Positions 9,237 to 18,229 of a stretch of 64,000 nucleotides of DNA are shown here, piece after piece. This stretch comes from JADJOY01 sp046331705 [NCBI: bacterium]. Its GTDB lineage: Bacteria; JADJOY01. The notes under the pieces are model-generated. The model was not told the DNA's origin. It searched no databases and saw only the letters and a program-made list of their open reading frames with translations. Numbering within the stretch: the stretch's first letter is position 1; each line of letters opens with the position of its first letter. A program made the translations under genes and the position numbers. The DNA lies in assembly GCA_046331705.1 (NCBI GenBank), contig JAXLQJ010000010.1, forward strand, positions 136,005-200,004. Direction: 5' to 3'.

Positions 9237-9551
9237 CGGGCCTCCTGTTCATCGGTGGAGGAGCGAGAGCCTGAGCGTGCAACAAGGTGTCCGCGCCTCA
9301 CTGCGAAGGGTGGGCCAAGCTCGGGCCTCGCCGTCGGGCTCGAGGTGTCCTTGTAAGTCGTGGAATGCAAATGAGAAACGGCGACGCGGCGGGGCGCGTG
9401 TCGGCGTCTGACGGCCTTCCGCGCCTGCGCATCGCGACGGGGGTCGCCGCACCGGACCGGGCAAGAATGGACCGGGGTGGGCAAAATGGACCGGGCCACC
9501 TGCCCGGTCCGTGACGAGGCCGAGCTCGCGCTCAGCCAGGCCGCTCGAGCG
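9237..9551. other. Intergenic region between subtilase and molybdoenzyme genes
   Basis: No gene seen. It should hold the promoter of the minus-strand subtilase (next to 9237) and the terminator of the minus-strand molybdoenzyme (near 9490). A near-duplicated phrase AATGGACCGGG occurs at about 9466-9476 and 9485-9495. Confidence 0.5.
9482..9510 (-). terminator. Rho-independent terminator of the molybdoenzyme gene
   Basis: GGACCGGGC (9488-9496) pairs with GCCCGGTCC (9502-9510) around a 5-nt loop. On the minus strand the stem is followed within two bases by a T-run (ATTTTGC, complement of 9482-9487). It lies about 40 bp beyond the stop of the minus-strand gene at 9552. Confidence 0.65.
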
Positions 9552-11726
9552 TCACGCGCGCGCGACGGTGACCGGCACTCCGCTCAGCTGGGTGCTTCCC
9601 GAGAGCGCGTCGAAGAGCCGCTCGTCGGTCAGGTCGTTGATGCTGACGCCGGGGTGGGCGGTGGCGACCGCGAGGCCGTCGCCGGCGCGGGCGTGGCCCC
9701 AGCCGTGTGGCAGGCACACCACGCCGGGCATCATCTCGTCACTGATCTCGATCGGCGCCGTGAGGGTGGCGACGCGCGAGGAGATCGCCGCGCGATCGCC
9801 AGCGGCGAGCTTGCGCCGTGCTGCGTCCTGGGGGTGGATGAGCAACGTGCAGCGATCCGGACCTCTCACCAGCCGGGCGCTGTTGTGCATCCACGAGTTG
9901 TTGCTGCGCAGGTCGCGGCGGCTGATGAGGAGCAACGCCCCGTCGTGAGACTCGGGCGCGGAGACCTGGATCGCCGTGTCGAGCTTGCGAGCGAGGCGAG
10001 GGAGGTCGTCGAGCATCGGTGCCGGGGCGAGCTGGATGCGCTTCGAGCGGGTGGCCAGTCGCGCCGGCAGCCGCGGCTCGAGCGCGCCGAGATCGAGGCC
10101 GTGCGGCGCGGCGAGCAGCTTGGCCAGGTTGAGCCCCGCCGAGCCCGGCGCGAAACGGTCCCCGTGCGGCCCGAGGCGAATCAGCAGATCGAGCACCCCG
10201 CGCGGGCCGAGCCGGCGCGCCACGGACGCGGCCAGCGCTGTCGCCAGCCGCGTGAAACCGCCGCGGCGGCGGCCGATTCGCTCCGACAGGGCCAGGAAGA
10301 TCTCGTGGTCGTGCCGGGTGCCGCGGGGCGCGGGCAGCATCGCCGGCGAGAAATGGGCGACGTTCCGCACCGCGAGCGCCTGGGCGAGCATCGGGAAGTG
10401 GTCGTGCTCGAGCCCCCAGGTCGGCGGCAGGATCAGGTGGGCGTGGCGTGTGGTCTCGTTGCGGTAGATGTCGATCGACACCATGAAGTCGAGGCCGGCG
10501 AGCGCTTTCTCCACGCGCCCGCCGTTCGGCAGCGAGAGCACCGGATTGCCGGCGTGGGTGACGAGCGCGCGGATCTGCCCGGCGCCCGGGGTGTCCATCT
10601 CCTCGGCGAAGGCGGCCACCGGCAGCTCGCTGGTGAATTCGCGCAGGCCGCTCACGCGGCTGCGCCAGCGGTCGTAGCTGCCGCGTTGGCCGAGGAGCGT
10701 CGCCACTCCCGCCAGATCCACGACCGGGGTGGTGAACATCCAGCCGCCCTCGCGATCGAGATTGCCGGTGACGACGTTGAGGACGTCGGTGAGCCAGGTG
10801 GCGAGCCCGCCGAACTCCTGTACGCAGGCGCCCATCCGCGAGTAGCACACCGCGCGGCGTGCGGCGGCGAAGTCGCGGGCCAGCGAGCGAATGGCCGGCG
10901 CGTCGATGCCGACCACGGGGGCGACGCGTTCCGGCGTGAAGGGCGCGAGCCGCGCGCGAACCTCGTCGAGCCCGTCGGTGAAGCTCGCGAGGCGTCCCGG
11001 CTTGGCGAGGCCTTCCTCGAAGAGCGTGGTCACCAGCGCCGCGAGCAGGAGCGCGTCCGTGCCGGGTCGGATGAAGTGGTGGCGATCGGCGAGGGCGGCG
11101 GTCTCGCTGCGGCGCGGGTCGACGACGACGATCTGGCCGCCGCGCTCGCGAATCGCCTCGAGCCGGTGCCTCACGTCGGGCGCGGACATCGCGCTGCCGT
11201 TCGAGACCACCGGGTTGGCGCCCACGATCAGCAGCAGCTCGGTTCGTCCGAGATCCGCCACCGGGATGAGCGCTTGGTTGCCGTACAGGAAATACGAGGT
11301 CATGAGACGCGTGAGCGCGTCCACCGAGTTCGAGGAGTAGTTGTTGTGCGTCCCGAGCAGATCGCGAAACGGCAGCCCGAAGAGCAAGGCGCTCGAGCTG
11401 TGGGCGGTGGGATTGCCGATGTAGAGCGCGACCGCGTTCTTGCCGTGCTGGCGCTGGATGTCGACGATCCGGTGCGCGGTCTCGTCGAGCGCCTCGTCCC
11501 AGGAGATGGGTTTCCAGGTGCTCCCGGCGCGGCGCAGCGGCTGGCGGATGCGGTCGGGATCGTGCTGCACGTCCTCAAGCGCGACCCCCTTGGGGCAGAG
11601 GTGGCCGGCGCTGAACGGGTCGCGCGCGTCGCCGCGGATGCGCGTCACGCGGCCGCCCTCGTGGGTGACCTCGAGCCCGCAGATCGCCTCGCAGAGATGA
11701 CAGACGGCGTAGCTGGTGGTGGCCAT
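9552..11726 (-). CDS. Molybdopterin-dependent oxidoreductase with N-terminal 4Fe-4S cluster
   Basis: A 724-aa protein of the DMSO reductase/formate dehydrogenase superfamily. The N terminus carries the cluster motif C9-x2-C12-x3-C16-x27-C44 (YAVCHLCEAICG, then HLCPKG). Large molybdopterin domains follow, with WKPISWDEALDETA, LLIVGANPVVSNG and VVDPRRSETAALAD. The C-terminal MGD-binding barrel includes SRRDLRSNNSWMHNS, typical of the assimilatory nitrate reductase/formate dehydrogenase-like clade. There is no Tat signal, so it is likely cytoplasmic. The substrate cannot be told from sequence. It precedes the acyl-CoA synthetase gene on the opposite flank with a short gap, but shared function is unproven. 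Confidence 0.85.
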   Translation of the reverse strand: MATTSYAVCHLCEAICGLEVTHEGGRVTRIRGDARDPFSAGHLCPKGVALEDVQHDPDRIRQPLRRAGSTWKPISWDEALDETAHRIVDIQRQHGKNAVALYIGNPTAHSSSALLFGLPFRDLLGTHNNYSSNSVDALTRLMTSYFLYGNQALIPVADLGRTELLLIVGANPVVSNGSAMSAPDVRHRLEAIRERGGQIVVVDPRRSETAALADRHHFIRPGTDALLLAALVTTLFEEGLAKPGRLASFTDGLDEVRARLAPFTPERVAPVVGIDAPAIRSLARDFAAARRAVCYSRMGACVQEFGGLATWLTDVLNVVTGNLDREGGWMFTTPVVDLAGVATLLGQRGSYDRWRSRVSGLREFTSELPVAAFAEEMDTPGAGQIRALVTHAGNPVLSLPNGGRVEKALAGLDFMVSIDIYRNETTRHAHLILPPTWGLEHDHFPMLAQALAVRNVAHFSPAMLPAPRGTRHDHEIFLALSERIGRRRGGFTRLATALAASVARRLGPRGVLDLLIRLGPHGDRFAPGSAGLNLAKLLAAPHGLDLGALEPRLPARLATRSKRIQLAPAPMLDDLPRLARKLDTAIQVSAPESHDGALLLISRRDLRSNNSWMHNSARLVRGPDRCTLLIHPQDAARRKLAAGDRAAISSRVATLTAPIEISDEMMPGVVCLPHGWGHARAGDGLAVATAHPGVSINDLTDERLFDALSGSTQLSGVPVTVARA

Positions 11727-11775
11727 GGAATCCCTCGTGGCCGAGAGCGTGGCGAGCGCGCCGCCCGAGCGCCAC

Positions 11776-13380
11776 TCAGCTGGATCGGAGCTCGCCCCTC
11801 TCCCAGCGCTCGCGCAGCACGAACTTCTGGATCTTGCCCGAGCCGGTGAGCGGGAAGGCGTCCACGAAGACCCAGTAGCGCGGCGTCTTGGGCGCGGCGA
11901 GGCGCTCGCGCACGTGAGCGCGCAGCGACTCGATCGAGGGCGCGACGGCGGTGGCGGGGCGGACGAAGGCCACCAGCTCCTCGCCCATCTTGGGATCGGG
12001 GACGCCGATCACCGCGACCTCGGCCACCTCCGGGTGCTCCTGGATCGTCGCCTCGATCTCCGCGGGAAAGAGGTTCTCGCCGCCGCGGATCACCATGTCC
12101 TTGAGCCGCCCGGTGATGCGGCAATAGCCGCGCTCGTCCATGGTCGCGAGGTCGCCGGTGTTGAGCCAGCCCTCGGCATCGATGGCGGCGGCGCTCGCGT
12201 CCGGCTTCTCGAAGTACTCGTGCATGACCAGGTAGCCGCGCGTGCAGAGCTCGCCCACCACGCCCGGCGCGACGATCTCGCGCGTCATCGGGTCGACGAT
12301 CTTGACCTCGGTGCACGGCAGCGGCGGCCCCACGGTCTCCGCCTTGTCCACCGCGGAATCGTCGAGGCGCGTCTGAGTGATCACCGGCGAGGATTCGGTC
12401 TGGCCGTAGACGATCGCGAAGCTCACCCCGAGCCGCGATTCGATGGAGCGCACCAGCTCGGGTGCCACGCTGGCACCGCCCGAGACGACCACGCGCAAGG
12501 AGCCGAGATCGCGGGTGGAGAAGCTCGCGTGCTCCATCATCGCGATGAGCATGGTCGGCACGCCGAGGAAATGGGTGGCGCGCTCGCGCTCCACGAGCTC
12601 GAGGGCGCGGGCTGGATCGAATGCCGGCAGGAACGCGTGCGCGGCACCCACCTGCAGCGGCCCGAGCGCCGAGAGCACGCAGCCGGCGGTGTGAAAGAAC
12701 GGCATGGCGTGCGCGTAGACGTCGTGGGCGCGAGCATCGAGGCGGCGGATGCACAGCCGTGCGTTGTTGGTGAGGCCGCGATGGTGCAGCAAGGCGCCCT
12801 TGGGGAAGCCCGTGGTGCCCGAGGTGTATTGGATCTGCGCCGGCATGTCGGGAGTCACGGTGGGAAGCGCGCGCGCCGGACCCGCGCTCGCGAGTAGCTC
12901 GTCCCAGCGCTCGATCTCCATCACGCGGCGCAGCTCGGGCAGCGAGGGGCAGACCTCGCGAACCGTCTCGGCCATCGGGTTGCCGCGGAACTCGGCGACG
13001 TGGAAGAGCCCCGCGGACCGCGACTGCCGCAGCACGTACTCGAGCTCGCGGGCGCGGTAGGCCGGATTCACCGTCACGATCACGATCCCGGCGAGCCCCG
13101 CTCCCAGCTCGAGCAGGAACCACTCGGGGAGGTTGGGGGCCCAGATCGCGATCCGCTCGCCGGGCTCGAAGTGGGTCAGCAGCGCCTGCGCCACGCGCTC
13201 CGCGTCGCGCGCCAGCTCGGCGAAGGTCCACGTCCGTCGCGTGCCGGGCTCGAGCCCCCACGCGATCAGCGCGGTGTGGTCGGGGGTGGCGTCGCGCGCG
13301 TGGCCGAGCACCGAGCCGACGGTGGTCTCGAGGATCGGCTCGGAGGTGTCGGCGGGGCGGTGCGATCGCGCAAGTGCCAT
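11776..13380 (-). CDS. Acyl-CoA synthetase (AMP-forming)
   Basis: An ANL-superfamily adenylating enzyme that would activate a carboxylic acid, probably a fatty acid, to its CoA thioester. I start at ATG 13380 (MALARSHRPADTSEP); the upstream in-frame extension is low-complexity. Motifs include the P-loop YTSGTTGFPKGALLHH (about residue 175), VYGQTESSPVIT (A5), GWLNTGDLATMDERGYCRI (A7/A8), GRLKDMVIRGGENLFPAEIE, and the catalytic Lys in LTGSGKIQKF at the C terminus. At 534 residues the length is normal. The gene lies about 50 bp upstream of the molybdoenzyme on the same strand, so they may be co-transcribed. Confidence 0.9.
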   Translation of the reverse strand: MALARSHRPADTSEPILETTVGSVLGHARDATPDHTALIAWGLEPGTRRTWTFAELARDAERVAQALLTHFEPGERIAIWAPNLPEWFLLELGAGLAGIVIVTVNPAYRARELEYVLRQSRSAGLFHVAEFRGNPMAETVREVCPSLPELRRVMEIERWDELLASAGPARALPTVTPDMPAQIQYTSGTTGFPKGALLHHRGLTNNARLCIRRLDARAHDVYAHAMPFFHTAGCVLSALGPLQVGAAHAFLPAFDPARALELVERERATHFLGVPTMLIAMMEHASFSTRDLGSLRVVVSGGASVAPELVRSIESRLGVSFAIVYGQTESSPVITQTRLDDSAVDKAETVGPPLPCTEVKIVDPMTREIVAPGVVGELCTRGYLVMHEYFEKPDASAAAIDAEGWLNTGDLATMDERGYCRITGRLKDMVIRGGENLFPAEIEATIQEHPEVAEVAVIGVPDPKMGEELVAFVRPATAVAPSIESLRAHVRERLAAPKTPRYWVFVDAFPLTGSGKIQKFVLRERWERGELRSS

Positions 13381-13444
13381 CGGGTTTCTCCGCGCGCCGG
13401 CGACGGGCCGCGCGCCCCGCGACGGGGGCGCGGCGCGAATCGGC

Positions 13445-14881
13445 TCAGGCGCCGCGCTTCGAGGAGGCCGCGCGCTTCGGGCGTCGGGTGGACGCCTTGG
13501 GCTTGGTCGCGGCCGTTTCCGTGGAAGCCGTGGCATCGCTCGGTGCCGAGCCGGGGCCGAGGCCCGCTAGCGAACGAAGCCGCCGGTTCACGTCACCGAG
13601 CAAGCGCCCGGGCAAGCGCCGCAGGCTCAGGCTCGACGCGAACTTCTTGAGCTCGTCGAGATCGGGAAGCACGCGCGGAGTGGGCAGGGCGCCGCGCACC
13701 GTGACCGGGATCGTGAAGATCGGCGGTCCCATGATGCGTTCCACGCCGATCCATTCGAGCAGGCTGGCTTCGATGCGAACCGAGCCCTTCAGGTCGAGCT
13801 CGCCGGTGGCGAGGCTCATCGTGCCCGTCACGTGCACGGTCATCCCGAAGGCCTCGATGTGGCCGGTGTGAAGCTGGACGCGTCCGGGGCGAAGCTCACC
13901 CTCGAAACGCAAACGCTCGAAGCGGGTGCCCAGCGCATCCAGCTCGATGAGCTTGCGGAAGGGCGACAGCACTCCCGAGACCATGCCCGGGACGAGCGGC
14001 GAGAGCACCTCCGCGAGGAGCTGCACCGTGTGCAGGCGACCCTTCTCGAGGCCGAGGCGGAACGAGCCCCGCCCGCCGCTCTTCCAGCCGCTGCGGGTGG
14101 GGAAGGTGACGTCGAGCTCCGCGTCGAGCGCGCCGGAGACGATCGCCGGCAAGCCGCCGAGCTCGAAGAAAGGCGCCGGATCCGGGGCCTTGAGCGTGCC
14201 ACTCACCCGCGTGCCGGGGTGCGTGGGACCGGGGCCTTCGATGGAACCGTGAAACACGCCGCCGGCGGTGCGAAACGAGATGGGCGCGAGCGACACCGCG
14301 CCGCGCTCGATCGCGAGATCGCCTGCGATCGTGTCCACGGTGCGCCGCCGGAAATGGACGCGCCGCAGATCGAGGTGAACCGAGACGTCCGGCCAGGCGT
14401 GCTTGCGGCGTGCCTTGCCGCGGCTCGTGGCGCCACCCGGACGGCGCGTCATCACCGCGCGCACCGGCTGCAGGCGGTCGAGGAAATCGTCGAGGTCGAG
14501 GGGATCCGCGTGCACCTGCAGCGCGGCCTTCATCCCGTGGTTCTCGGGCTCGATGGTGCCGTCGAAGGTGAGCCGCGAGCGCGGGAACGAGACCACCAGG
14601 CCCGCGACACGCACCCCGGCGCGCTCGACCCGCACCAGGCCGCCGCGCACGTCGCCGCGCAGCCCCGCGCGACCCGTGCCCGCGGGCTTGTCGGTGGTGC
14701 TGATCTCGAGGGCGGTGCCACCCCCCGTGACCGTGAGCCCGGGCGGCTCGAGGGTGAGCCTGAGGAGCGGGCGGTCCTCGCCGGCGCGACCGCGCCCGGC
14801 CAGCACCCGCACGCCGCGCTTCGCGCCGTGCCCGGCTTTCGAGCTTCGCGCGCTGCGACGACTCGGGCGATCGGTGGGCAT
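13445..14881 (-). CDS. AsmA-like C-terminal domain protein
   Basis: A 478-aa protein rich in short beta strands with repeated phrases of the type GAVSLAPISFRTAGGVFHGS, VSGALDAELDVTFP, and GRLHTVQLLAEVLSPLVPG ... PFRKL. These are characteristic of AsmA/TamB-related bridge-like lipid-transport proteins. The long basic N-terminal stretch (RRSARSSKAGHGAKRG) lacks the usual single membrane anchor, so the true start may differ, or only the periplasmic C-terminal type of domain is present. The C-terminal tail is Lys/Arg/Ala-rich. Function is inferred from fold resemblance only. Confidence 0.6.
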   Translation of the reverse strand: MPTDRPSRRSARSSKAGHGAKRGVRVLAGRGRAGEDRPLLRLTLEPPGLTVTGGGTALEISTTDKPAGTGRAGLRGDVRGGLVRVERAGVRVAGLVVSFPRSRLTFDGTIEPENHGMKAALQVHADPLDLDDFLDRLQPVRAVMTRRPGGATSRGKARRKHAWPDVSVHLDLRRVHFRRRTVDTIAGDLAIERGAVSLAPISFRTAGGVFHGSIEGPGPTHPGTRVSGTLKAPDPAPFFELGGLPAIVSGALDAELDVTFPTRSGWKSGGRGSFRLGLEKGRLHTVQLLAEVLSPLVPGMVSGVLSPFRKLIELDALGTRFERLRFEGELRPGRVQLHTGHIEAFGMTVHVTGTMSLATGELDLKGSVRIEASLLEWIGVERIMGPPIFTIPVTVRGALPTPRVLPDLDELKKFASSLSLRRLPGRLLGDVNRRLRSLAGLGPGSAPSDATASTETAATKPKASTRRPKRAASSKRGA

Positions 14882-14918
14882 CGGGTCGTGTGCGGTCGGT
14901 CGCTCGGGGTGCGCGGGC

Positions 14919-16637
14919 TCAGCCGCTGGCGCGCAGGACCAGCCCCGTCATCGGCGGCACCGTGATCGTCCCCGACACGGGCTGCCACGAGAGCGATCCC
15001 GCCGCCGGCCACGCACCGCCGCCGCTCAGGACCAGCTTCTCGCGCCGCGTCGCGTCGACCACGTAGGGCAGGCTCACGGTGTCCTCGGGATTGACGAGCA
15101 CGCGTCCGCCGCTGAAGTCGCGCTGCAGCAATCCGCTCGTGGTCAGCACGTACTCGCTCTGGGGTGCGCCGATGTCGAGGTCGTCCTCGGGCCATTGTTG
15201 CACGTCCGAGTCGACTTCGGGGCTGGAAAAGAAATGCAGCGCGTTGTCGTTGGCGACCAGCATGTAGCAGGCGAGCGAGAAGGTGCGCCGCGCGATGTCG
15301 GTGGGTGCGGCGTAGTCGAGCGCCACCGCGTGCTTGCCGCCGCGCACGACGCTCGCGAAGTCGGCGAGCTGTTGGAGCAACCGCGGCTTGTCGAAGAGGC
15401 CGGCCCGGACCTTGTAGCTGAAACCCTCGAAGAACATGCCGTCGGCCATCGGCAGCAGCTCGACGCCCCGGAACCCGGGCGTTTCCCAGCCAGCGTAGGT
15501 GTTGAAGAAGACCGTCTTGCCCGGGTACTCGCTGCGCGCGGAGGAGAGCAGCGAGTAGAGGCCGTCGTAGTAGGCCGTCTCGTCGTAGCCCACGGGCGGC
15601 TCGGTGACGAGATCCTCGAAGTCGGAGGTGATGGTGGTGGTGTTGTCGAAGTAGAGGCCGTCGTAATAGGCCATCTGCGGGCCGAGCACGCTCTTCTGGA
15701 GCGCCCACCACTTCGCGCGCTTGGTCGGGTCCTGGATGTTGATGTAGTACCAGCCGTTGGTGGTGTTGCGAACGTAGTTCCCGCTCGCGGCCTTCCAGAG
15801 CAGGTTCTGCGCCACCGCTTGCGCCCATTGCGGATCACCGGAGGGCGGTCGCGTCTCGGGGCCGTGCACGCCGGCGATCTTGATGTAGTAGAGCGCGGTG
15901 AGGTTCGGGTTCGCCTGACGCAGCTCGTCGAGCTTGTTCGGCCCCACGCCGATCACGTGCAGGTCGTGGGCGGCGACGAAATCGACCTCTTGGGAGTCGT
16001 CGCGCGAGTACGAGCCCTGGAAGACCTTGCGCAGCCCGCCGGTGGGCGCGGGTGGGACGGCACCGCTACCCGAGATGCCGAGCGCCAGGAAGTCGAGCTT
16101 GCTCGAATCGAGCGTCGAGGTCGTCGCGTAGCGGAGCTGGATGGCGCCGTTCCCGGCGACGAAGCGCACCACGTCCGCGGTGACGTTGGTCTGCAGCGTG
16201 GTCCACACGCCGTTCTGCGTCACCGCGCCGTTGTCGCCGACCGTCACCCATTGCTGGGTGGTGGTGTCGAGGAGGTCGAAGGTCCAGCGCTGGGCGCTCG
16301 CGGGCTGGCCCTTGTAGTTCGCGCCGACGTAGAGCGCGCCCACCGTGTTGCGCGGGACGCTGCCGGGAAGCTGGAACGTGAAGACGCCTTGATAGCCGCC
16401 ATTGCCCGGGTAGAACGCGAGATACCGGCCCCAGTCGTTGGCGGTCCCGGACTCGTCGAGCGTCGAGAGCGCGCTCAGCGGCTGACCGTTGTCGGTACCG
16501 AGGACGGACTGGAAAGCCGTGGCGAAGAGCGTGTTGACCTGGCACGAGGCCGCGACACCGAGGACGACGAGCGCTAACGGCCAGGCGCCCGAGCCCACCG
16601 GTGCCACGCGCCGTGCCGCGGCGCGTGCGTACCGCAT
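14919..16637 (-). CDS. Putative lipoprotein glycoside hydrolase (GHL15-like)
   Basis: I start at ATG 16637, which has a strong GGGGGGA site just upstream; a longer frame adds only 10 residues. The 572-aa product has a signal with a lipobox-like LGVAASC. An N-terminal beta-sandwich (about 40-200) contains GYQGVFTFQLPGSV and WTTLQTNVTADVV. The second half is a TIM-barrel-like domain with LTALYYIKIAGVHG, AYYDGLYFDNTTT, TVFFNTYAGWE and DGMFFEGFSYKV. These features, including the DGLYFDN acidic strand, match the hypothetical glycoside hydrolase group often labelled GHL15. Substrate is unknown. It is likely an outer-membrane-anchored enzyme. Confidence 0.65.
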   Translation of the reverse strand: MRYARAAARRVAPVGSGAWPLALVVLGVAASCQVNTLFATAFQSVLGTDNGQPLSALSTLDESGTANDWGRYLAFYPGNGGYQGVFTFQLPGSVPRNTVGALYVGANYKGQPASAQRWTFDLLDTTTQQWVTVGDNGAVTQNGVWTTLQTNVTADVVRFVAGNGAIQLRYATTSTLDSSKLDFLALGISGSGAVPPAPTGGLRKVFQGSYSRDDSQEVDFVAAHDLHVIGVGPNKLDELRQANPNLTALYYIKIAGVHGPETRPPSGDPQWAQAVAQNLLWKAASGNYVRNTTNGWYYINIQDPTKRAKWWALQKSVLGPQMAYYDGLYFDNTTTITSDFEDLVTEPPVGYDETAYYDGLYSLLSSARSEYPGKTVFFNTYAGWETPGFRGVELLPMADGMFFEGFSYKVRAGLFDKPRLLQQLADFASVVRGGKHAVALDYAAPTDIARRTFSLACYMLVANDNALHFFSSPEVDSDVQQWPEDDLDIGAPQSEYVLTTSGLLQRDFSGGRVLVNPEDTVSLPYVVDATRREKLVLSGGGAWPAAGSLSWQPVSGTITVPPMTGLVLRASG

Positions 16638-16724
16638 GATTCCCCCCAAGAGCCCCGCGCCAGGCATTGCCCGCCGCGAGGTGAAATCCCTCGACTGCCG
16701 AGACCCGTGTCGCTCACGCGCGGC

Positions 16725-17768
16725 TCAGAACTTGTAGCCGAGGCCCACGTAGTAGGTCTCGTCGTCCTTCTGCCGATCGGGCTCGGGCTTGTTGTCGTAC
16801 TCGAGGATCATCCCGAGCTTGGCCTTCCACCCGGCGACGATCTCGGAGCCCAGCGCCGCGTCGTTGCGGAGCTGCCAATCGTTCGTTTCCTCGAAGTTCG
16901 GCACGTAGACCACGCTGTCCGTGAGCTCGAGGCCGAGCGGAAGGCTCACGCGCGCATCGGCCGCCGCGCGACCGGCGACGTGGTTCTCGTCCGCCGTGAC
17001 CTTGAAGTCGTTCCGCACGTACGCGGCGCCGGCCTCCGCCGAGAGATCGATCCAGTCCTGTTCCAGGATCGTGACGCCGAGACCGCCCGAGAGAATGGTG
17101 TTGAGGTCGATGTCCTTGAAGCGGTCCTGCATGAACTCGGCGCTCACGTACGCGAAGATCGGCCCCGCGATGTCGTGGCGATAGCGACCCAGCGTGTACC
17201 AGCTCGCCTCACTCACCGAGGTCTGGTTCTCGCCGTAACGGAAGAGGCCCTTGAGCTTGATCTCGTTCACCTCGGTGGTGCGCAGCACCTCGCCTTGGAG
17301 CAACGCGCCGACCGTGCTCGAGTTGCCCTCGGTGTCGCGGACCGCCACGTCGACGAAGCCGCTCCACGCCGCACCCAGCAAGCGGATCTTGCGGATCTTG
17401 GCGAGCTCGAGCTGCGTGGCGGCGCCGGAGGCTGGCTGGATCGTCAGCGTGCCTTCGGGACCGGTCTTGATCGTGCCCTCGTAGCGCGTGTCGTCGAGGG
17501 TCCAGACGGCGGCGGGCCGATCGCACTCGAGCCCGGTCACCAGCGTCCAGTCGACGTCGATCGCGCCCGCGTAGTCGGTGTCGATGTGGAGCTTCTTCTT
17601 GGTCATCGAGCTCAGCGAACCGCTGACCTTGTCGCCGCCCTTCAGCGTGACCACCTCGGCGGCGCGCGCCGCGCTCGCGATGGTCAGCGCCGTCAGCAGC
17701 GCGAGGAGCGTTCGCAGCCCGTGGGCGCCGTTCGCCGGCCCAGTCGCTTCGCTGTGTTGGCTCTTCAT
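16725..17768 (-). CDS. DUF481 outer-membrane protein (YdiY-like)
   Basis: I place the start at ATG 17768, preceded by a G-run Shine-Dalgarno. The protein (347 aa) has a signal peptide ending SAARA-AEV. An N-terminal domain resembles the 'GGDKVSGSL ... DTDYAGAIDVDW' SH3-like module found before DUF481. A C-terminal beta-barrel of alternating strands (KGLFRYGENQTSVSEASWY, GRYRHDIAGPIFAYVSAEF) ends in YYVGLGYKF, an outer-membrane barrel with the terminal aromatic. DUF481 proteins are salt- or stress-inducible outer-membrane proteins of unknown function. The gene stands alone. Confidence 0.8.
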   Translation of the reverse strand: MKSQHSEATGPANGAHGLRTLLALLTALTIASAARAAEVVTLKGGDKVSGSLSSMTKKKLHIDTDYAGAIDVDWTLVTGLECDRPAAVWTLDDTRYEGTIKTGPEGTLTIQPASGAATQLELAKIRKIRLLGAAWSGFVDVAVRDTEGNSSTVGALLQGEVLRTTEVNEIKLKGLFRYGENQTSVSEASWYTLGRYRHDIAGPIFAYVSAEFMQDRFKDIDLNTILSGGLGVTILEQDWIDLSAEAGAAYVRNDFKVTADENHVAGRAAADARVSLPLGLELTDSVVYVPNFEETNDWQLRNDAALGSEIVAGWKAKLGMILEYDNKPEPDRQKDDETYYVGLGYKF

Positions 17769-17865
17769 GTCCCCCCCGGGATGACCCAACCTGAGTTGCA
17801 CCGAAAGCTCTCGCGAGGGGAGCGCCTCGATCGGCAGCTTCCCTGACCGCCCGCGGGCGGAACCG

Positions 17866-18030
17866 CTAGAAAAGCGTGTAGATGAACGGCGCCGACGCCT
17901 GACCCACGACCACCACGAGCCCGAGCAGCAACAGCGTTCCCAGGAGCGGCACGGGCCACCACACCCGGTTCACCAGCGAGTAGCGAGTGACCTCACCGAG
18001 CAGGAGGCCGAGGTGCTTGAGCCGACGCAT
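17866..18030 (-). CDS. DUF5989 small membrane protein
   Basis: A 54-aa ORF. It begins MRRLKHLGLLLGEVTRYSLV, has one membrane helix (PLLGTLLLLGLVVVVGQ) and ends in SAPFIYTLF. The WW-x-P before the helix and the APFIYTLF ending are hallmarks of DUF5989, whose members sit beside carbamoyltransferase genes. That is the case here: the next gene upstream on this strand, about 200 bp away, is a carbamoyltransferase. Function is unknown; it presumably recruits the enzyme or a partner to the membrane. Confidence 0.8.
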   Translation of the reverse strand: MRRLKHLGLLLGEVTRYSLVNRVWWPVPLLGTLLLLGLVVVVGQASAPFIYTLF

Positions 18031-18229
18031 GAGCGGGATCGTCGAAGCGCGTGGTCCGCGACGGGCGGCGCCACCCTAGCCCGCACCCCTGGTGCTGTCC
18101 AGCCGTTCCCGAGTCCGATCGAGCCTCGGATCGGACGGCGATCTGCGAGCGCGGCAAGTCGCCTCGCTGGGCGGCGTCGGCGCCACGTGGCCGCGGCGCG
18201 CGCAGGGCTCGAAGAGCCCCCGCGGAAGC

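Noticed and set aside
18031-18229. A further small gene between DUF5989 and the carbamoyltransferase
   Set aside because: The 200-bp segment has only short Arg-rich frames without a ribosome-binding site or recognisable motif.
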